64,000 nt of DNA from Streptomyces venezuelae (GTDB lineage: Bacteria > Actinomycetota > Actinomycetes > Streptomycetales > Streptomycetaceae): contig NZ_CP029194.1 of the NCBI RefSeq assembly GCF_008642375.1, positions 1,116,001 to 1,180,000 of the forward strand. The letters are read 5' to 3'. Position 1 is the first letter of the stretch, and each line of letters opens with the position of its first letter. Below are positions 26,380-34,340 of this stretch, in pieces. Under the pieces are notes generated by a model that made no database searches, was not told the DNA's origin, and saw only the letters and a program-made list of their open reading frames with translations. Position numbers and translations under genes: made by a program.

Positions 26380-27333
26380 TCAGGACTTTACGGCGCCGGA
26401 GAGCAGATCGAGGCTCCAGAAGCGCTGGATGAGAAGGAAGAGGGCGATGAGCGGAACGATCGCGAGGAGCGCGCCGGTGATGACCAGGGTGTAGAGGGCG
26501 GGCTGGCTCGCGCCCTGCTTGAGGAGGGTGAACAGGCCGACGGTCATCGGGAACTTCTCGTCGTCGCCGAGCATGATGAACGGCAGGAGGAAGTTGTTCC
26601 AGATCGCGACGAACTGGAAGAGGAAGATCGTCACCAGGCCCGGGGACATCATGGGGACGGCGATCCTGAGGAAGATCCGCCACTCGCCGGCGCCGTCCAT
26701 GCGGCCGGCCTCGACGAGCTCCATCGGGACGGCGGCCTCGGCGTAGATGCGGCCGAGGTAGACGCCGTACGGGGAGAGGACCAGCGGCAGGAGGACGGAG
26801 GCGTATGTGTCCGTGAGGTCGGCCTCGGCCATCAGCAGGTACTGCGGGATGGCGAGGATGACGGGGGGCATGAGGACGCCCGCGAGCATGATGTTGAAGA
26901 ACGCCTCGCGGCCGCGGAAGCGGTAGACGGCGAGGGCGTAGCCGGCGAACGCGGAGACCACCGTGGACAGGACGCCGCCGAGGCCCGCGTACAGCACGGA
27001 GTTGGCCATCCAGCGCCAGTAGATGCCGTCGCGGTATCCGGTGAGCTCGCCGATGTTGTCGGTGAGGCCGCTGCCGGGCAGGAAGGTGAAGGTGGAGAAG
27101 AGTTCGTCGTCGGCCTTGGTGGCGGCGACGAGGACCCAGGCGACGGGCAGCAGGCAGTAGAGCGCGCCGAGGACGAGGGCGGTCGTCGGCAGCAGGGCGG
27201 TGCGGCGGGGGCTGCCGGTGCCACCGCCGGGAATGTCTCCTCGGGAGGCGGCGGGAGGCCCCTGGGAGGTGCCGGGGGTGCTGCCGGCCGCGGGGGCCGC
27301 TTTGCGGAGCCTGGGGGAGGCGAGCCCGGTCAT
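26380..27333 (-). CDS. ganQ: sugar ABC transporter permease (GanQ/MalG type)
   Basis: 317 residues. It has six predicted membrane segments, starting around ALLPTTALVLGALYCLLPVAWVLVAATK, and the MalG-type EAA loop (MELVEAGRMDGAGEWRIFLR). A Gly/Ser/Pro-rich N-terminal tail of about 40 residues precedes the first membrane segment. With the upstream permease (ATGA-type overlap at 27330-27333) and binding protein it forms an importer, inferred to carry beta-1,4-galacto-oligosaccharides because the GH42 and GH53 genes are adjacent. No ATPase gene accompanies it. Confidence 0.88.
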   Translation of the reverse strand: MTGLASPRLRKAAPAAGSTPGTSQGPPAASRGDIPGGGTGSPRRTALLPTTALVLGALYCLLPVAWVLVAATKADDELFSTFTFLPGSGLTDNIGELTGYRDGIYWRWMANSVLYAGLGGVLSTVVSAFAGYALAVYRFRGREAFFNIMLAGVLMPPVILAIPQYLLMAEADLTDTYASVLLPLVLSPYGVYLGRIYAEAAVPMELVEAGRMDGAGEWRIFLRIAVPMMSPGLVTIFLFQFVAIWNNFLLPFIMLGDDEKFPMTVGLFTLLKQGASQPALYTLVITGALLAIVPLIALFLLIQRFWSLDLLSGAVKS

Positions 27334-28262
27334 CGGCCTGCTCCTTGTGTGGTGCGGCGGTTGGAGATCCTGAGGAGCGCGAAGGACAGCGCGAAGGTGG
27401 CGAGGGCGAGCACGACGGCGGTGGCCGAGGCCGCGTGGATGTTCCCGCCGGTGAAGGCGTCGCTGTAGACCTTCATGAGGGGGCTCCAGGTGGACGGGAT
27501 GCCGTTGGTGAGCGGCTTGAGCGTCATGGGCTCGTTGAAGACCTGGAGGGTCGCGATGATCGAGAAGAAGAAGGTGAGCACCAGCGAGGGCACCACCATC
27601 GGGATCTTGATGCGGAGCGCGATCTGGAGTTCGGAGCAGCCGTCGAGCTTGGCCGCCTCGTACACCTCGGCGGGCAGGGCGCGCAGCGCGGTGTAGATGA
27701 CGATCATGTTGAAGCCGGTTCCGCCCCAGACGGCGATGTTGGACATCGCCAGGTAGAGGGGTCCGCCGTCCATGAGGTCGGGCTGCGGGAGGCCGGCCTT
27801 GTCGAGGAGGTAGTGGAAGGGGCTGACGTCGGGGAGGTAGAGAAAGCCCCAGAGGACGGCCGCGATGACGCCGGGGACGGCGTACGGGAGGAAGATCGCG
27901 AGACGGGCGAAGGAACGGCCCCGGACGCGCTCGGAGTCGAGCAGGAGCGCGAAGAAGAGGGCGAGGCCGAGCATGACGGGGACGACGATGGCGCCGTAGC
28001 CGAGGACGCGCAGGGCGCTCGCGAGGAGTTCGGAGTCGGCGAGGGCGGAGGTGTAGTTCTCCAGTCCGGCCCAGACCTCGGTCTTCGCGCCCTTGCCGAG
28101 GCCGAGACCCTTGATCCGGACCTTGTGGAAGCTGAGCCAGACCGCGTAGCCGATGGGCAGGGCGAAGAAGAGGGTGAAGAGTACGGCGGCGGGCAGGAGG
28201 AAGCCGTACGGGGCCGCCTTGACCCCGTACGACCGGCGCACGCCCTTGGGGGGCTGCGTCAC
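27330..28262 (-). CDS. ganP: sugar ABC transporter permease (GanP/MalF type)
   Basis: 310 residues from a GTG at 28262 that overlaps the binding-protein stop (GTGA). Membrane segments are evident at FLLPAAVLFTLFFALPIGYA, GYGAIVVPVMLGLALFFALL and further on, and the MalF-type EAA loop YEAAKLDGCSELQIALRIK is present. The frame is open upstream through the binding-protein gene, but only as a shadow. It forms the importer with ganQ and the binding protein. Confidence 0.88.
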   Translation of the reverse strand: MTQPPKGVRRSYGVKAAPYGFLLPAAVLFTLFFALPIGYAVWLSFHKVRIKGLGLGKGAKTEVWAGLENYTSALADSELLASALRVLGYGAIVVPVMLGLALFFALLLDSERVRGRSFARLAIFLPYAVPGVIAAVLWGFLYLPDVSPFHYLLDKAGLPQPDLMDGGPLYLAMSNIAVWGGTGFNMIVIYTALRALPAEVYEAAKLDGCSELQIALRIKIPMVVPSLVLTFFFSIIATLQVFNEPMTLKPLTNGIPSTWSPLMKVYSDAFTGGNIHAASATAVVLALATFALSFALLRISNRRTTQGAGR

Positions 28263-29578
28263 TTGGCGACCTCGAAGCCCTGCTTCTTCAGGTCCGCGAC
28301 GGTGGCGTCCTGCATGGCGGTGAGGGCCGCGGGGAAGCCGCTCTTGGACTTGGCGGCCTTGCCGAACTGGTCCTTGAAGGAGGTGTAGGCGACGTTCACG
28401 TTGGGGCCCCAGGCCGCGGGCGCGGTGGTCTTCGCTATCTGGGCGGCACGGGTGTAGAAGTCGGGCTGGTTGGCGAAGTAGTCGGGGGCCTTGGCGAGGG
28501 CTCCGCTGGTCTGGGCGGCGGTGGCCGCGGGGTAGATGCCGCTCTCCTTGACGAGGGCGGCGAGGGCCTCCGGGTCGGTGTTCAGCCAGGTGGCGAACTT
28601 GGCGGCGGCGGCCTTGTGCTTCGAGTCGGTGGTGACGGCGGTGGAGGAGCCGCCCCAGCTGCCGGTGGCGTTCTCGCCCTTGTTCCACTGCGGGAGGGGG
28701 GCCATGGCCCACTTGCCCTTGGTGTCGGGTGCGGCGGTGGTGAGGGTGCCGGGCGCCCAGACGGCGCTGACCCAGGCGAGCTGTTCGCCGGTGTTGAGCG
28801 CCTTGTTCCAGGCGGGCGTGTACATCGGCTGGTTGTCGACGGCTCCCTCGGCGACCAGGCCGCCCCAGAAGTCGGTGACCTTCTTGGTGGCGGCGTCGTC
28901 GATGGCGACCTTCCAGGCTTCGCCCTCGAAGGTCCACCACTTGGCGCCGGCCTGCTGGGAGAGGCCGGCGAAGAGGCCCGAGTCGTTGGCGGAGAAGGTG
29001 GTCAGGGACTTCTTGGGAGACTTCTTCTTGACGGCGCGGGCGGTCTCGGCGAACTCGTCCCAGGTGGTGGGGACGGTCAGGCCGTACTGCTTGAAGAGGT
29101 CCTCGCGGTAGAAGAACATCAGCGGGCCCGAGTCCTGCGGCAGGGCGTAGACGGCCTCGCCGCCGAAGGTGGTCTGCTGCCAGATGCCGGGCGCGAACTT
29201 GCCCTTGACGCCGTGGACCTCCTGGGCGATGTCGGCGAGGGCGTCGTTGCTGACGAGCGTCGGCAGGGCCTGGTACTCGGCCTGGACCAGGTCGGGGGCC
29301 TTGTGCGCCTTCGCCGCGGTGATGATCTTGGTGACGAGGTCGTCGCCGGACGCCTGCTTCTGCACGGTGACCTTGATGTCGGGGTGCTTGGCGTTCCAGA
29401 GGGCCGCGACCTTGTCCATGCCGGGCGCCCAGGCCCAGTAGGTGAGCGAGACCGGGCCGGACTCGGCGCCCGCCTTGTCGCCGGAGTCGGAGTCGGCGGA
29501 TCCACAGGCGGTGAGCGCGGTGGCGCCGAGGAGCACGGCGGTGGCGGCGGCGAGGCTGCGGCGCGTGAGGTGTGGCAT
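28259..29578 (-). CDS. ganS: sugar ABC transporter substrate-binding lipoprotein
   Basis: 439 residues from the ATG at 29578. A signal peptide with lipobox (AVLLGATALTACGSADS) anchors it outside the membrane. The rest is a family-1 solute-binding protein: LTYWAWAPGMDKVAALWN, PDLVQAEYQALPTL, ALPQDSGPLMFFYREDLF, FSANDSGLFAGL and later repeats. It is first in the minus-strand ganS-P-Q series and divergent from the GH42 gene. The predicted ligand is a galacto-oligosaccharide, inferred from context only. Confidence 0.9.
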   Translation of the reverse strand: MPHLTRRSLAAATAVLLGATALTACGSADSDSGDKAGAESGPVSLTYWAWAPGMDKVAALWNAKHPDIKVTVQKQASGDDLVTKIITAAKAHKAPDLVQAEYQALPTLVSNDALADIAQEVHGVKGKFAPGIWQQTTFGGEAVYALPQDSGPLMFFYREDLFKQYGLTVPTTWDEFAETARAVKKKSPKKSLTTFSANDSGLFAGLSQQAGAKWWTFEGEAWKVAIDDAATKKVTDFWGGLVAEGAVDNQPMYTPAWNKALNTGEQLAWVSAVWAPGTLTTAAPDTKGKWAMAPLPQWNKGENATGSWGGSSTAVTTDSKHKAAAAKFATWLNTDPEALAALVKESGIYPAATAAQTSGALAKAPDYFANQPDFYTRAAQIAKTTAPAAWGPNVNVAYTSFKDQFGKAAKSKSGFPAALTAMQDATVADLKKQGFEVAK

Positions 29579-29638
29579 GGGGTACTTCTCCCTGACCGAA
29601 AGGGGCCTCTCTCTCAGACGGAGAGGCCGTCCATGCAT

Positions 29639-29654
29639 CTGTGAGCGTTCACAG
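29639..29654. promoter_or_regulatory. LacI-type operator in the gan divergent region
   Basis: CTGTGAGCGTTCACAG is a palindrome with a single mismatched pair next to the CG centre. It overlaps the end of the predicted -10 of the ganS promoter and lies 20 bp upstream of the -35 of the GH42 promoter, so one repressor could control both directions. Confidence 0.7.
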
Positions 29655-29681
29655 TAGAGAAACGTTCCGGACACTTGTCAA
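29653..29681 (-). promoter_or_regulatory. predicted ganSPQ promoter
   Basis: On the minus strand TTGACA (29681-29676), a 17-bp spacer and TCTACT (29658-29653). The -35 box overlaps that of the opposite-strand GH42 promoter, so the two may compete for polymerase. Confidence 0.6.
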
Positions 29682-29704
29682 TGGTTGTTCGTGTGCGCTT
29701 ATGT
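29675..29704 (+). promoter_or_regulatory. predicted GH42 gene promoter
   Basis: TTGTCA (29675-29680), an 18-bp spacer and TTATGT (29699-29704) read toward the galactosidase gene, leaving an untranslated leader of about 75 bases before the ATG at 29786. Confidence 0.5.
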
Positions 29705-29785
29705 TGCGTTGCCACATCGAGATCGAGTGTGTGCACGTTCCCAAACGAACAAAGCTTCCATCTTCCGAGCTTTCAGGAGAGACTC

Positions 29786-31834
29786 ATGCCGCAGACCACT
29801 CCCAAGGGCCTGCAGCGGCTCGCGTTCGGGGGCGACTACAACCCCGAGCAATGGCCGGAAAGCGTCTGGCAGGAGGACGTTCGGCTGATGCGAGAGGCCG
29901 GCGTCACCATGGTGAGCGTCGGGATCTTCTCCTGGGCCCTCCTGGAACCCGAGAGCGGCCGCCACGACTTCGGCTGGCTGGACCGGCTCCTCGACCTGCT
30001 GCACACCCACGGCATCCGGGTGGACCTGGGCACGCCCACCGTGGCACCGCCCGCCTGGTTCTACCGCGCCCACCCCGAGGCACTGCCCGTCACCGCCGAG
30101 GGCGTGCGCTACTCGTACGGTTCACGTGGAGCGATCTGCCACAGTTCGTCCGCGTACCGCGCGGCCGCCGCCGGCATCACCACCGAGCTCGCCCGCCGCT
30201 ACGGCAGCCACCCGGCCCTCGCCCTCTGGCACGTCCACAACGAGTACGGCGTACCCGTCAGCGCCTGCTACTGCGAAGGCTGCGCCGCCCACTTCCGCCG
30301 CTGGCTCCACGAGACCTACGGGTCGGTGGAGGCCGTCAACGAGGCCTGGGGCACGGCCTTCTGGGGCCAGCGCTACGGCTCGTACGAGGAGATCGACCCG
30401 CCCCGCGTCACCCCGACCGTCGGCAACCCGGCCCAGCAGCTCGACTACCGGCGCTTCGCCGACGCCACCATCCGGGAGAACTTCCGGATGGAGCGGGACA
30501 TCCTGCACGAACTGGCCCCCGGCATCCCCGTCACCACCAACTTCATGACCGCACTCAGCCAGTGCGACTCGATCGACTACTGGGCCTGGGGCCGCGAGGT
30601 CGACCTCGTCACCAACGACCACTATCTGATGACCGACGGCCGCCGCACCCATGTCAACCTCGCGATGGCCGCCGACCTCACCCGCTCCGTCGCCGGCGGC
30701 GCGCCCTGGCTGCTCCTGGAGCACTCCACGTCCGGCGTGAACTGGCAGGCCCGCAACCCCGCCAAGCGGCCGGGCGAGATGGCCCGCAACTCCCTCGCCC
30801 ATGTGGCCCGCGGCTCCGAGGGCGCCATGTTCTTCCAGTGGCGCCAGTCCCGGCGCGGCGCCGAGAAGTTCCACTCCGCGATGGTCCCGCACGGCGGCAC
30901 CGACACCCGCGTCTGGCGCGAGGTCGTCGCCCTCGGGGCCGGCCTGGAGGCCCTGGAGGAGGTGCGCGGCACCCGGACCGTCCCGGACGTCGCCGTGCTC
31001 TGGGACTGGCACTCCTGGTGGGCACAGAGCCTGGAGTGGCGGCCGAACGAGGCCCACGACGCGCGCGAGCGTGCCGACAGCTTCTACGAGACCCTGTACG
31101 ACCGGCACCTCACCGTCGACTTCGCGCACCCCGAGGCCGACCTGTCGGCCTACCCGCTGGTCGTCGTGCCCGCGCTCTACCTCATGACCGAGGCCGCCGG
31201 GCAGAACCTCCGCGAGTACGTCGAGAACGGCGGCACGCTCGTCGTCTCGTACTTCTCCGGGATCGTCGACGAGCACGACGCCGTGCACCCCGGCGCCTAC
31301 CCGGGCGCCCTGCGGGACGTCCTCGGTCTGACCGTGGAGGAGTGGTCGCCGCTCCTCGACGAGCAGCGCGTACGGATCGAGGGACCGGACGGCGCCTCGC
31401 TCACCGGCGACGTGTGGACGGAGTTCGTCCGGCCGCGCGGCGCCGAGACCGTGTGGTCGTACGCCGACGGACCGGCCGCCGGCGGGCCCGCCGTCACCCG
31501 GCACCGGCTCGGCCGGGGCTCCGCCTGGTACGTCTCCACCCGACTCGACGCGGCCTCGCTGGACGCGATCGTGGCCGCCGCCTGCGAGGACGCGGGGGTC
31601 GCGGAGCGTGCCGCGCTCCCGCGTGACGTGGAGGTCGTGCGCCGCGCCGGGGACGGCGGGCGGCGGTACCTCTTCGCGCTCAACCACTCCGCCGAGGACG
31701 CCGGGGTGCCGCTCGACGGCTCCGGGACGGAGCTGCTGGGCGCCACGGAGGGCGGTCCTGTCGGCGGTACGCCGGTCGACGGGAAGCTCACCGTCCCGGC
31801 CGGTGCCGTCAGGGTCGTCCGCCTCGACGCCTGA
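29786..31834 (+). CDS. ganA: beta-galactosidase, GH42
   Basis: 682 residues from the ATG at 29786, preceded by AGGAGAG. No signal peptide, so it acts on imported oligosaccharides. The GH42 TIM barrel has the acid/base Glu153 in WHVHNEYG and nucleophile Glu312 in LLLEHSTSGVNW. Cys118 and the CYCEGC cluster (161-166) form the family's metal site. The trimerisation domain (ALEEVRGTRTVPDVAVLWDW onward) and a C-terminal beta domain complete the chain; length is as expected. It should remove galactose from beta-1,4-galacto-oligosaccharides made by the secreted GH53 enzyme encoded downstream. Confidence 0.95.
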   Translation: MPQTTPKGLQRLAFGGDYNPEQWPESVWQEDVRLMREAGVTMVSVGIFSWALLEPESGRHDFGWLDRLLDLLHTHGIRVDLGTPTVAPPAWFYRAHPEALPVTAEGVRYSYGSRGAICHSSSAYRAAAAGITTELARRYGSHPALALWHVHNEYGVPVSACYCEGCAAHFRRWLHETYGSVEAVNEAWGTAFWGQRYGSYEEIDPPRVTPTVGNPAQQLDYRRFADATIRENFRMERDILHELAPGIPVTTNFMTALSQCDSIDYWAWGREVDLVTNDHYLMTDGRRTHVNLAMAADLTRSVAGGAPWLLLEHSTSGVNWQARNPAKRPGEMARNSLAHVARGSEGAMFFQWRQSRRGAEKFHSAMVPHGGTDTRVWREVVALGAGLEALEEVRGTRTVPDVAVLWDWHSWWAQSLEWRPNEAHDARERADSFYETLYDRHLTVDFAHPEADLSAYPLVVVPALYLMTEAAGQNLREYVENGGTLVVSYFSGIVDEHDAVHPGAYPGALRDVLGLTVEEWSPLLDEQRVRIEGPDGASLTGDVWTEFVRPRGAETVWSYADGPAAGGPAVTRHRLGRGSAWYVSTRLDAASLDAIVAAACEDAGVAERAALPRDVEVVRRAGDGGRRYLFALNHSAEDAGVPLDGSGTELLGATEGGPVGGTPVDGKLTVPAGAVRVVRLDA

Positions 31835-31939
31835 CCGCAACACCCGCGCACCACACCGCTCCCCCTCCCCCGGCCTGCCACCGGGGCCCCCGATCTCCCC
31901 GGGGGCGGCCGCGCCCCGCTGCACCGCCCCCGGGTGAGC

Positions 31940-32002
31940 CGCACCACCCGCACCACCGGACGAAATCGCACCACCGGACGAAATCGCACCACCCGCACCA
32001 CC
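31940..32002. repeat. array of seven 9-bp units in order A-A-B-A-B-A-A
   Basis: Unit A is CGCACCACC (starting 31940, 31949, 31967, 31985, 31994) and unit B is GGACGAAAT (31958, 31976). The unit order reads the same both ways. The array lies in the 219-bp gap between the GH42 and GH53 genes. No clear promoter is seen in that gap. Confidence 0.85.
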
Positions 32003-32035
32003 CGTTAGGAACGCACCACTTCTCACATCCGCCAC

Positions 32036-32053
32036 CGTCGAAGGGACTCGACG
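32036..32053 (+). promoter_or_regulatory. hairpin displaying the ribosome-binding site of the GH53 gene
   Basis: CGTCGA (32036-32041) and TCGACG (32048-32053) pair directly before the ATG at 32054, placing the AGGG of the ribosome-binding site in the six-base loop. It could tune translation of this secreted enzyme. Confidence 0.4.
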
Positions 32054-33643
32054 ATGCACCTCACCCCCACCAGAAGCCGCATCCGCCTGCGGGCCGCGGC
32101 AATCGCCGCCGCGCTGGGCGCCCTGCTCCTGGCCCCGCTGCCCGCCGCCCCGCAGGCCGAGGCGGCCTCGACCCTCACCAACGCCGGGTTCGAGAGCGGC
32201 GGCGCCGGGACCGCCACCCCCGCCGGCTGGTCCACCTACTCGGCCGCCGGCCAGAACGCCGCCTCGTTCACCGAGGCGGGGGGCCACGGCGGCAGCTACC
32301 GCCTCAGCCACTGGTCGGCCTCCGCGTACAAGGTGGAGACGTACCAGTACCTCTCCGGTCTCACCAACGGCACGTACACGCTCAGCGCCTGGGTCCGCTC
32401 CGGCGGCGGGCAGAACTCGGCCTACCTGGCCCTGCGCAACTGCGGCTCCGCCGAGCAGCGCACCGACCTGCCGGTGACGTCCAACGGTTCCTGGATACGC
32501 CTCGTCACCTCGGTGAACGTCACCTCGGGTGCCTGCACGATCAGCATCAACTCCGATGCGAACGCGGGCAACTGGCTGAACGTCGACGACCTCACCTTCA
32601 CCTCCGGTTCGACCGGGCTCGCGGTCAAGGGCGTCGACCTCTCCGCGCTGAAGAAGAGCGAGGACCTGGGCGGGACGTACAGAACGAGTGCCGGCGCGAC
32701 CGGTGACCCGGTCGCGATCCTGAAGAACGCGGGCGCCAACTACGGCCGCCTCAAGGTGTGGGTGAACCCCGCCGACGGCTACAACACCAAGGCGCGCGTC
32801 CTCGCCACGGCCCAGCGCATCAAGGCCCAGGGCATGAAGCTCCTCGTCGACTTCCACTACTCCGACATCTGGGCCGACCCGGGCGCCCAGAGCAAGCCCG
32901 CGGCCTGGTCGGGCCACTCGTACTCCCAGCTCACCACGGACGTCTACAACCACACCTACGACGTCCTCAACGCCCTGAAGGCGCAGGGCACCACGGCCGA
33001 CATGGTGCAGATCGGCAACGAGATCAACACCGGCATGCTGTGGCCCGAGGGCTCGACCTCCAACTGGTCACAGCTCGGGGGGCTGCTCAAGTCCGGCATC
33101 TCGGCGGCCAAGGCCGTGTCGTCGAGCACGCAGATCGCGCTGCACCTCGCCAACGGCGGCGACAACGCCCTCTACCGCAACTGGTTCGACAACGCCGCCG
33201 CGCAGGGCGTGAGTTACGACGTCATCGCGCTGTCCTTCTACGGCTACTGGCACGGCGCTCTCTCCGCGCTGCAGACCAACCTCGACGACATCTCCGCCCG
33301 TTACGGCAAGAAGGTCATGGTCGTGGAGACCGCCTACCCGTTCCGCCTCGACAGCGAGGACAGCCACGAGAACATCATCGACCTGTCGAGCGAACTGGTC
33401 TCCGGCTACCCGGCGAGCAGCGCCGGGCAGTCGGCCTGGCTGCGGGACATCATGAACGTCGTCGAGGCCGTGCCGAACGGCCGCGGTCTCGGGGTCGTCT
33501 ACTGGGAGCCGGCGTGGACCGCCGTCACCGGCAACGGCTGGGATCCCACGGACTCCTCCTCCGGCAACGGCTGGGAGAACCAGGCCCTGTTCGACTACGA
33601 CAGCAAGCTGCTCCCGGCGGCGGCCTGGCTGGCCCACCGCTAG
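32054..33643 (+). CDS. ganB: secreted arabinogalactan endo-beta-1,4-galactanase, GH53
   Basis: 529 residues. Signal peptide at 1-38 (LRAAAIAAALGALLLAPLPA, cleavage near AEAAS). Residues 40-185 form a carbohydrate-binding-like beta domain (NAGFESGGAGTATPAGWS, LSAWVRSGGGQNSAYLALRN). The GH53 catalytic domain follows from about 188 (VKGVDLSALKKSE), with acid/base Glu323 in GNEINTGMLWP and nucleophile Glu425 in VMVVETAYPF. It cuts beta-1,4-galactan side chains outside the cell, feeding the gan importer and GH42. An N-terminal binding domain is an addition to the core GH53 enzyme. Confidence 0.95.
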   Translation: MHLTPTRSRIRLRAAAIAAALGALLLAPLPAAPQAEAASTLTNAGFESGGAGTATPAGWSTYSAAGQNAASFTEAGGHGGSYRLSHWSASAYKVETYQYLSGLTNGTYTLSAWVRSGGGQNSAYLALRNCGSAEQRTDLPVTSNGSWIRLVTSVNVTSGACTISINSDANAGNWLNVDDLTFTSGSTGLAVKGVDLSALKKSEDLGGTYRTSAGATGDPVAILKNAGANYGRLKVWVNPADGYNTKARVLATAQRIKAQGMKLLVDFHYSDIWADPGAQSKPAAWSGHSYSQLTTDVYNHTYDVLNALKAQGTTADMVQIGNEINTGMLWPEGSTSNWSQLGGLLKSGISAAKAVSSSTQIALHLANGGDNALYRNWFDNAAAQGVSYDVIALSFYGYWHGALSALQTNLDDISARYGKKVMVVETAYPFRLDSEDSHENIIDLSSELVSGYPASSAGQSAWLRDIMNVVEAVPNGRGLGVVYWEPAWTAVTGNGWDPTDSSSGNGWENQALFDYDSKLLPAAAWLAHR

Positions 33644-33663
33644 GACCTGTCCGGCGCGTCGTC

Positions 33664-33692
33664 GGCCGGGCCCCGTTCGTCGGGCCCCGGCC
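33664..33692. terminator. terminator hairpin after the GH53 gene
   Basis: Twelve-base arms 33664-33675 and 33681-33692 pair with one mismatch around the loop TTCGT, shortly after the GH53 stop. Confidence 0.55.
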
Positions 33693-33764
33693 GCGTGCCG
33701 GCCGGCGCGGGCGGATACCTTCACGGCGGGACCGACGCGACCAGCAGAAGAGAGATCAGGACCG

Positions 33765-34250
33765 ATGCCGAAGGAAGACACCGACCGCCAGGACCGGCCC
33801 GTGGTGCTCGAGGAGATCACGGACGAGAACTGGCGCGCCGTCGCCGATGTGGCCCCCGCCGACGACCAACGCCGGTTCGTGGCCGCACTCGGTGCGCGCT
33901 ACCTGCTGCTCTCGATGCGCGGAGGGCTCTGGAACTCCCTGGCCGTCCGGGCCGGCGACGAGATCGTGGGTCATGTCATGTGGGCGTACGACGAGGAGGA
34001 CGGGACCCACTGGGTCGGCGGCATGGTCGTCGATGCCGGCGAACAGGGCAAGGGAGTGGGCCGCGCCTCGATGCGCGCCCTGCTGCGACGTCTCGCCGCG
34101 CTGCCCTCCTGCCGGGAGATCCGGCTCTCGTACCACCCGGAGAACAAGCCCGCCGCCGCCCTGTACACGGCTCTCGGGTTCACGCCCACCGGCGACTTCG
34201 AGGACGAGGAGGTCGTGGTCGCCCTGAGCGCCGAAGCGGCCGCCGCCTGA
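33765..34250 (+). CDS. GNAT family N-acetyltransferase
   Basis: 161 residues from the ATG at 33765, preceded by a purine-rich AGAGAGA site. The GNAT core is clear: EIVGHVMWAYDEEDGTHWVGGMVVD, the acetyl-CoA loop EQGKGVGRASMRALL, and the end NKPAAALYTALGFTPTG. The acceptor is unknown. It is a single gene inserted between the galactan genes and the galactonate operon, and it is bounded by hairpins on both sides. Confidence 0.88.
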   Translation: MPKEDTDRQDRPVVLEEITDENWRAVADVAPADDQRRFVAALGARYLLLSMRGGLWNSLAVRAGDEIVGHVMWAYDEEDGTHWVGGMVVDAGEQGKGVGRASMRALLRRLAALPSCREIRLSYHPENKPAAALYTALGFTPTGDFEDEEVVVALSAEAAAA

Positions 34251-34297
34251 GGGCGGTCCGAAGGAGGCATCCCGGCCACGGCGGCGCGTGACCCCGA

Positions 34298-34325
34298 GGG
34301 GCGGGCTCGTGTACGAGCCCGCCCC
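34298..34325. terminator. bidirectional terminator hairpin
   Basis: Perfect 13-bp arms 34298-34310 (GGGGCGGGCTCGT) and 34313-34325 lie between the convergent acetyltransferase and galactonate dehydratase genes. The GC-rich stem with a tiny formal loop probably opens to four to six bases. Confidence 0.75.
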
Positions 34326-34340
34326 TTACGTGCGTCCTGG

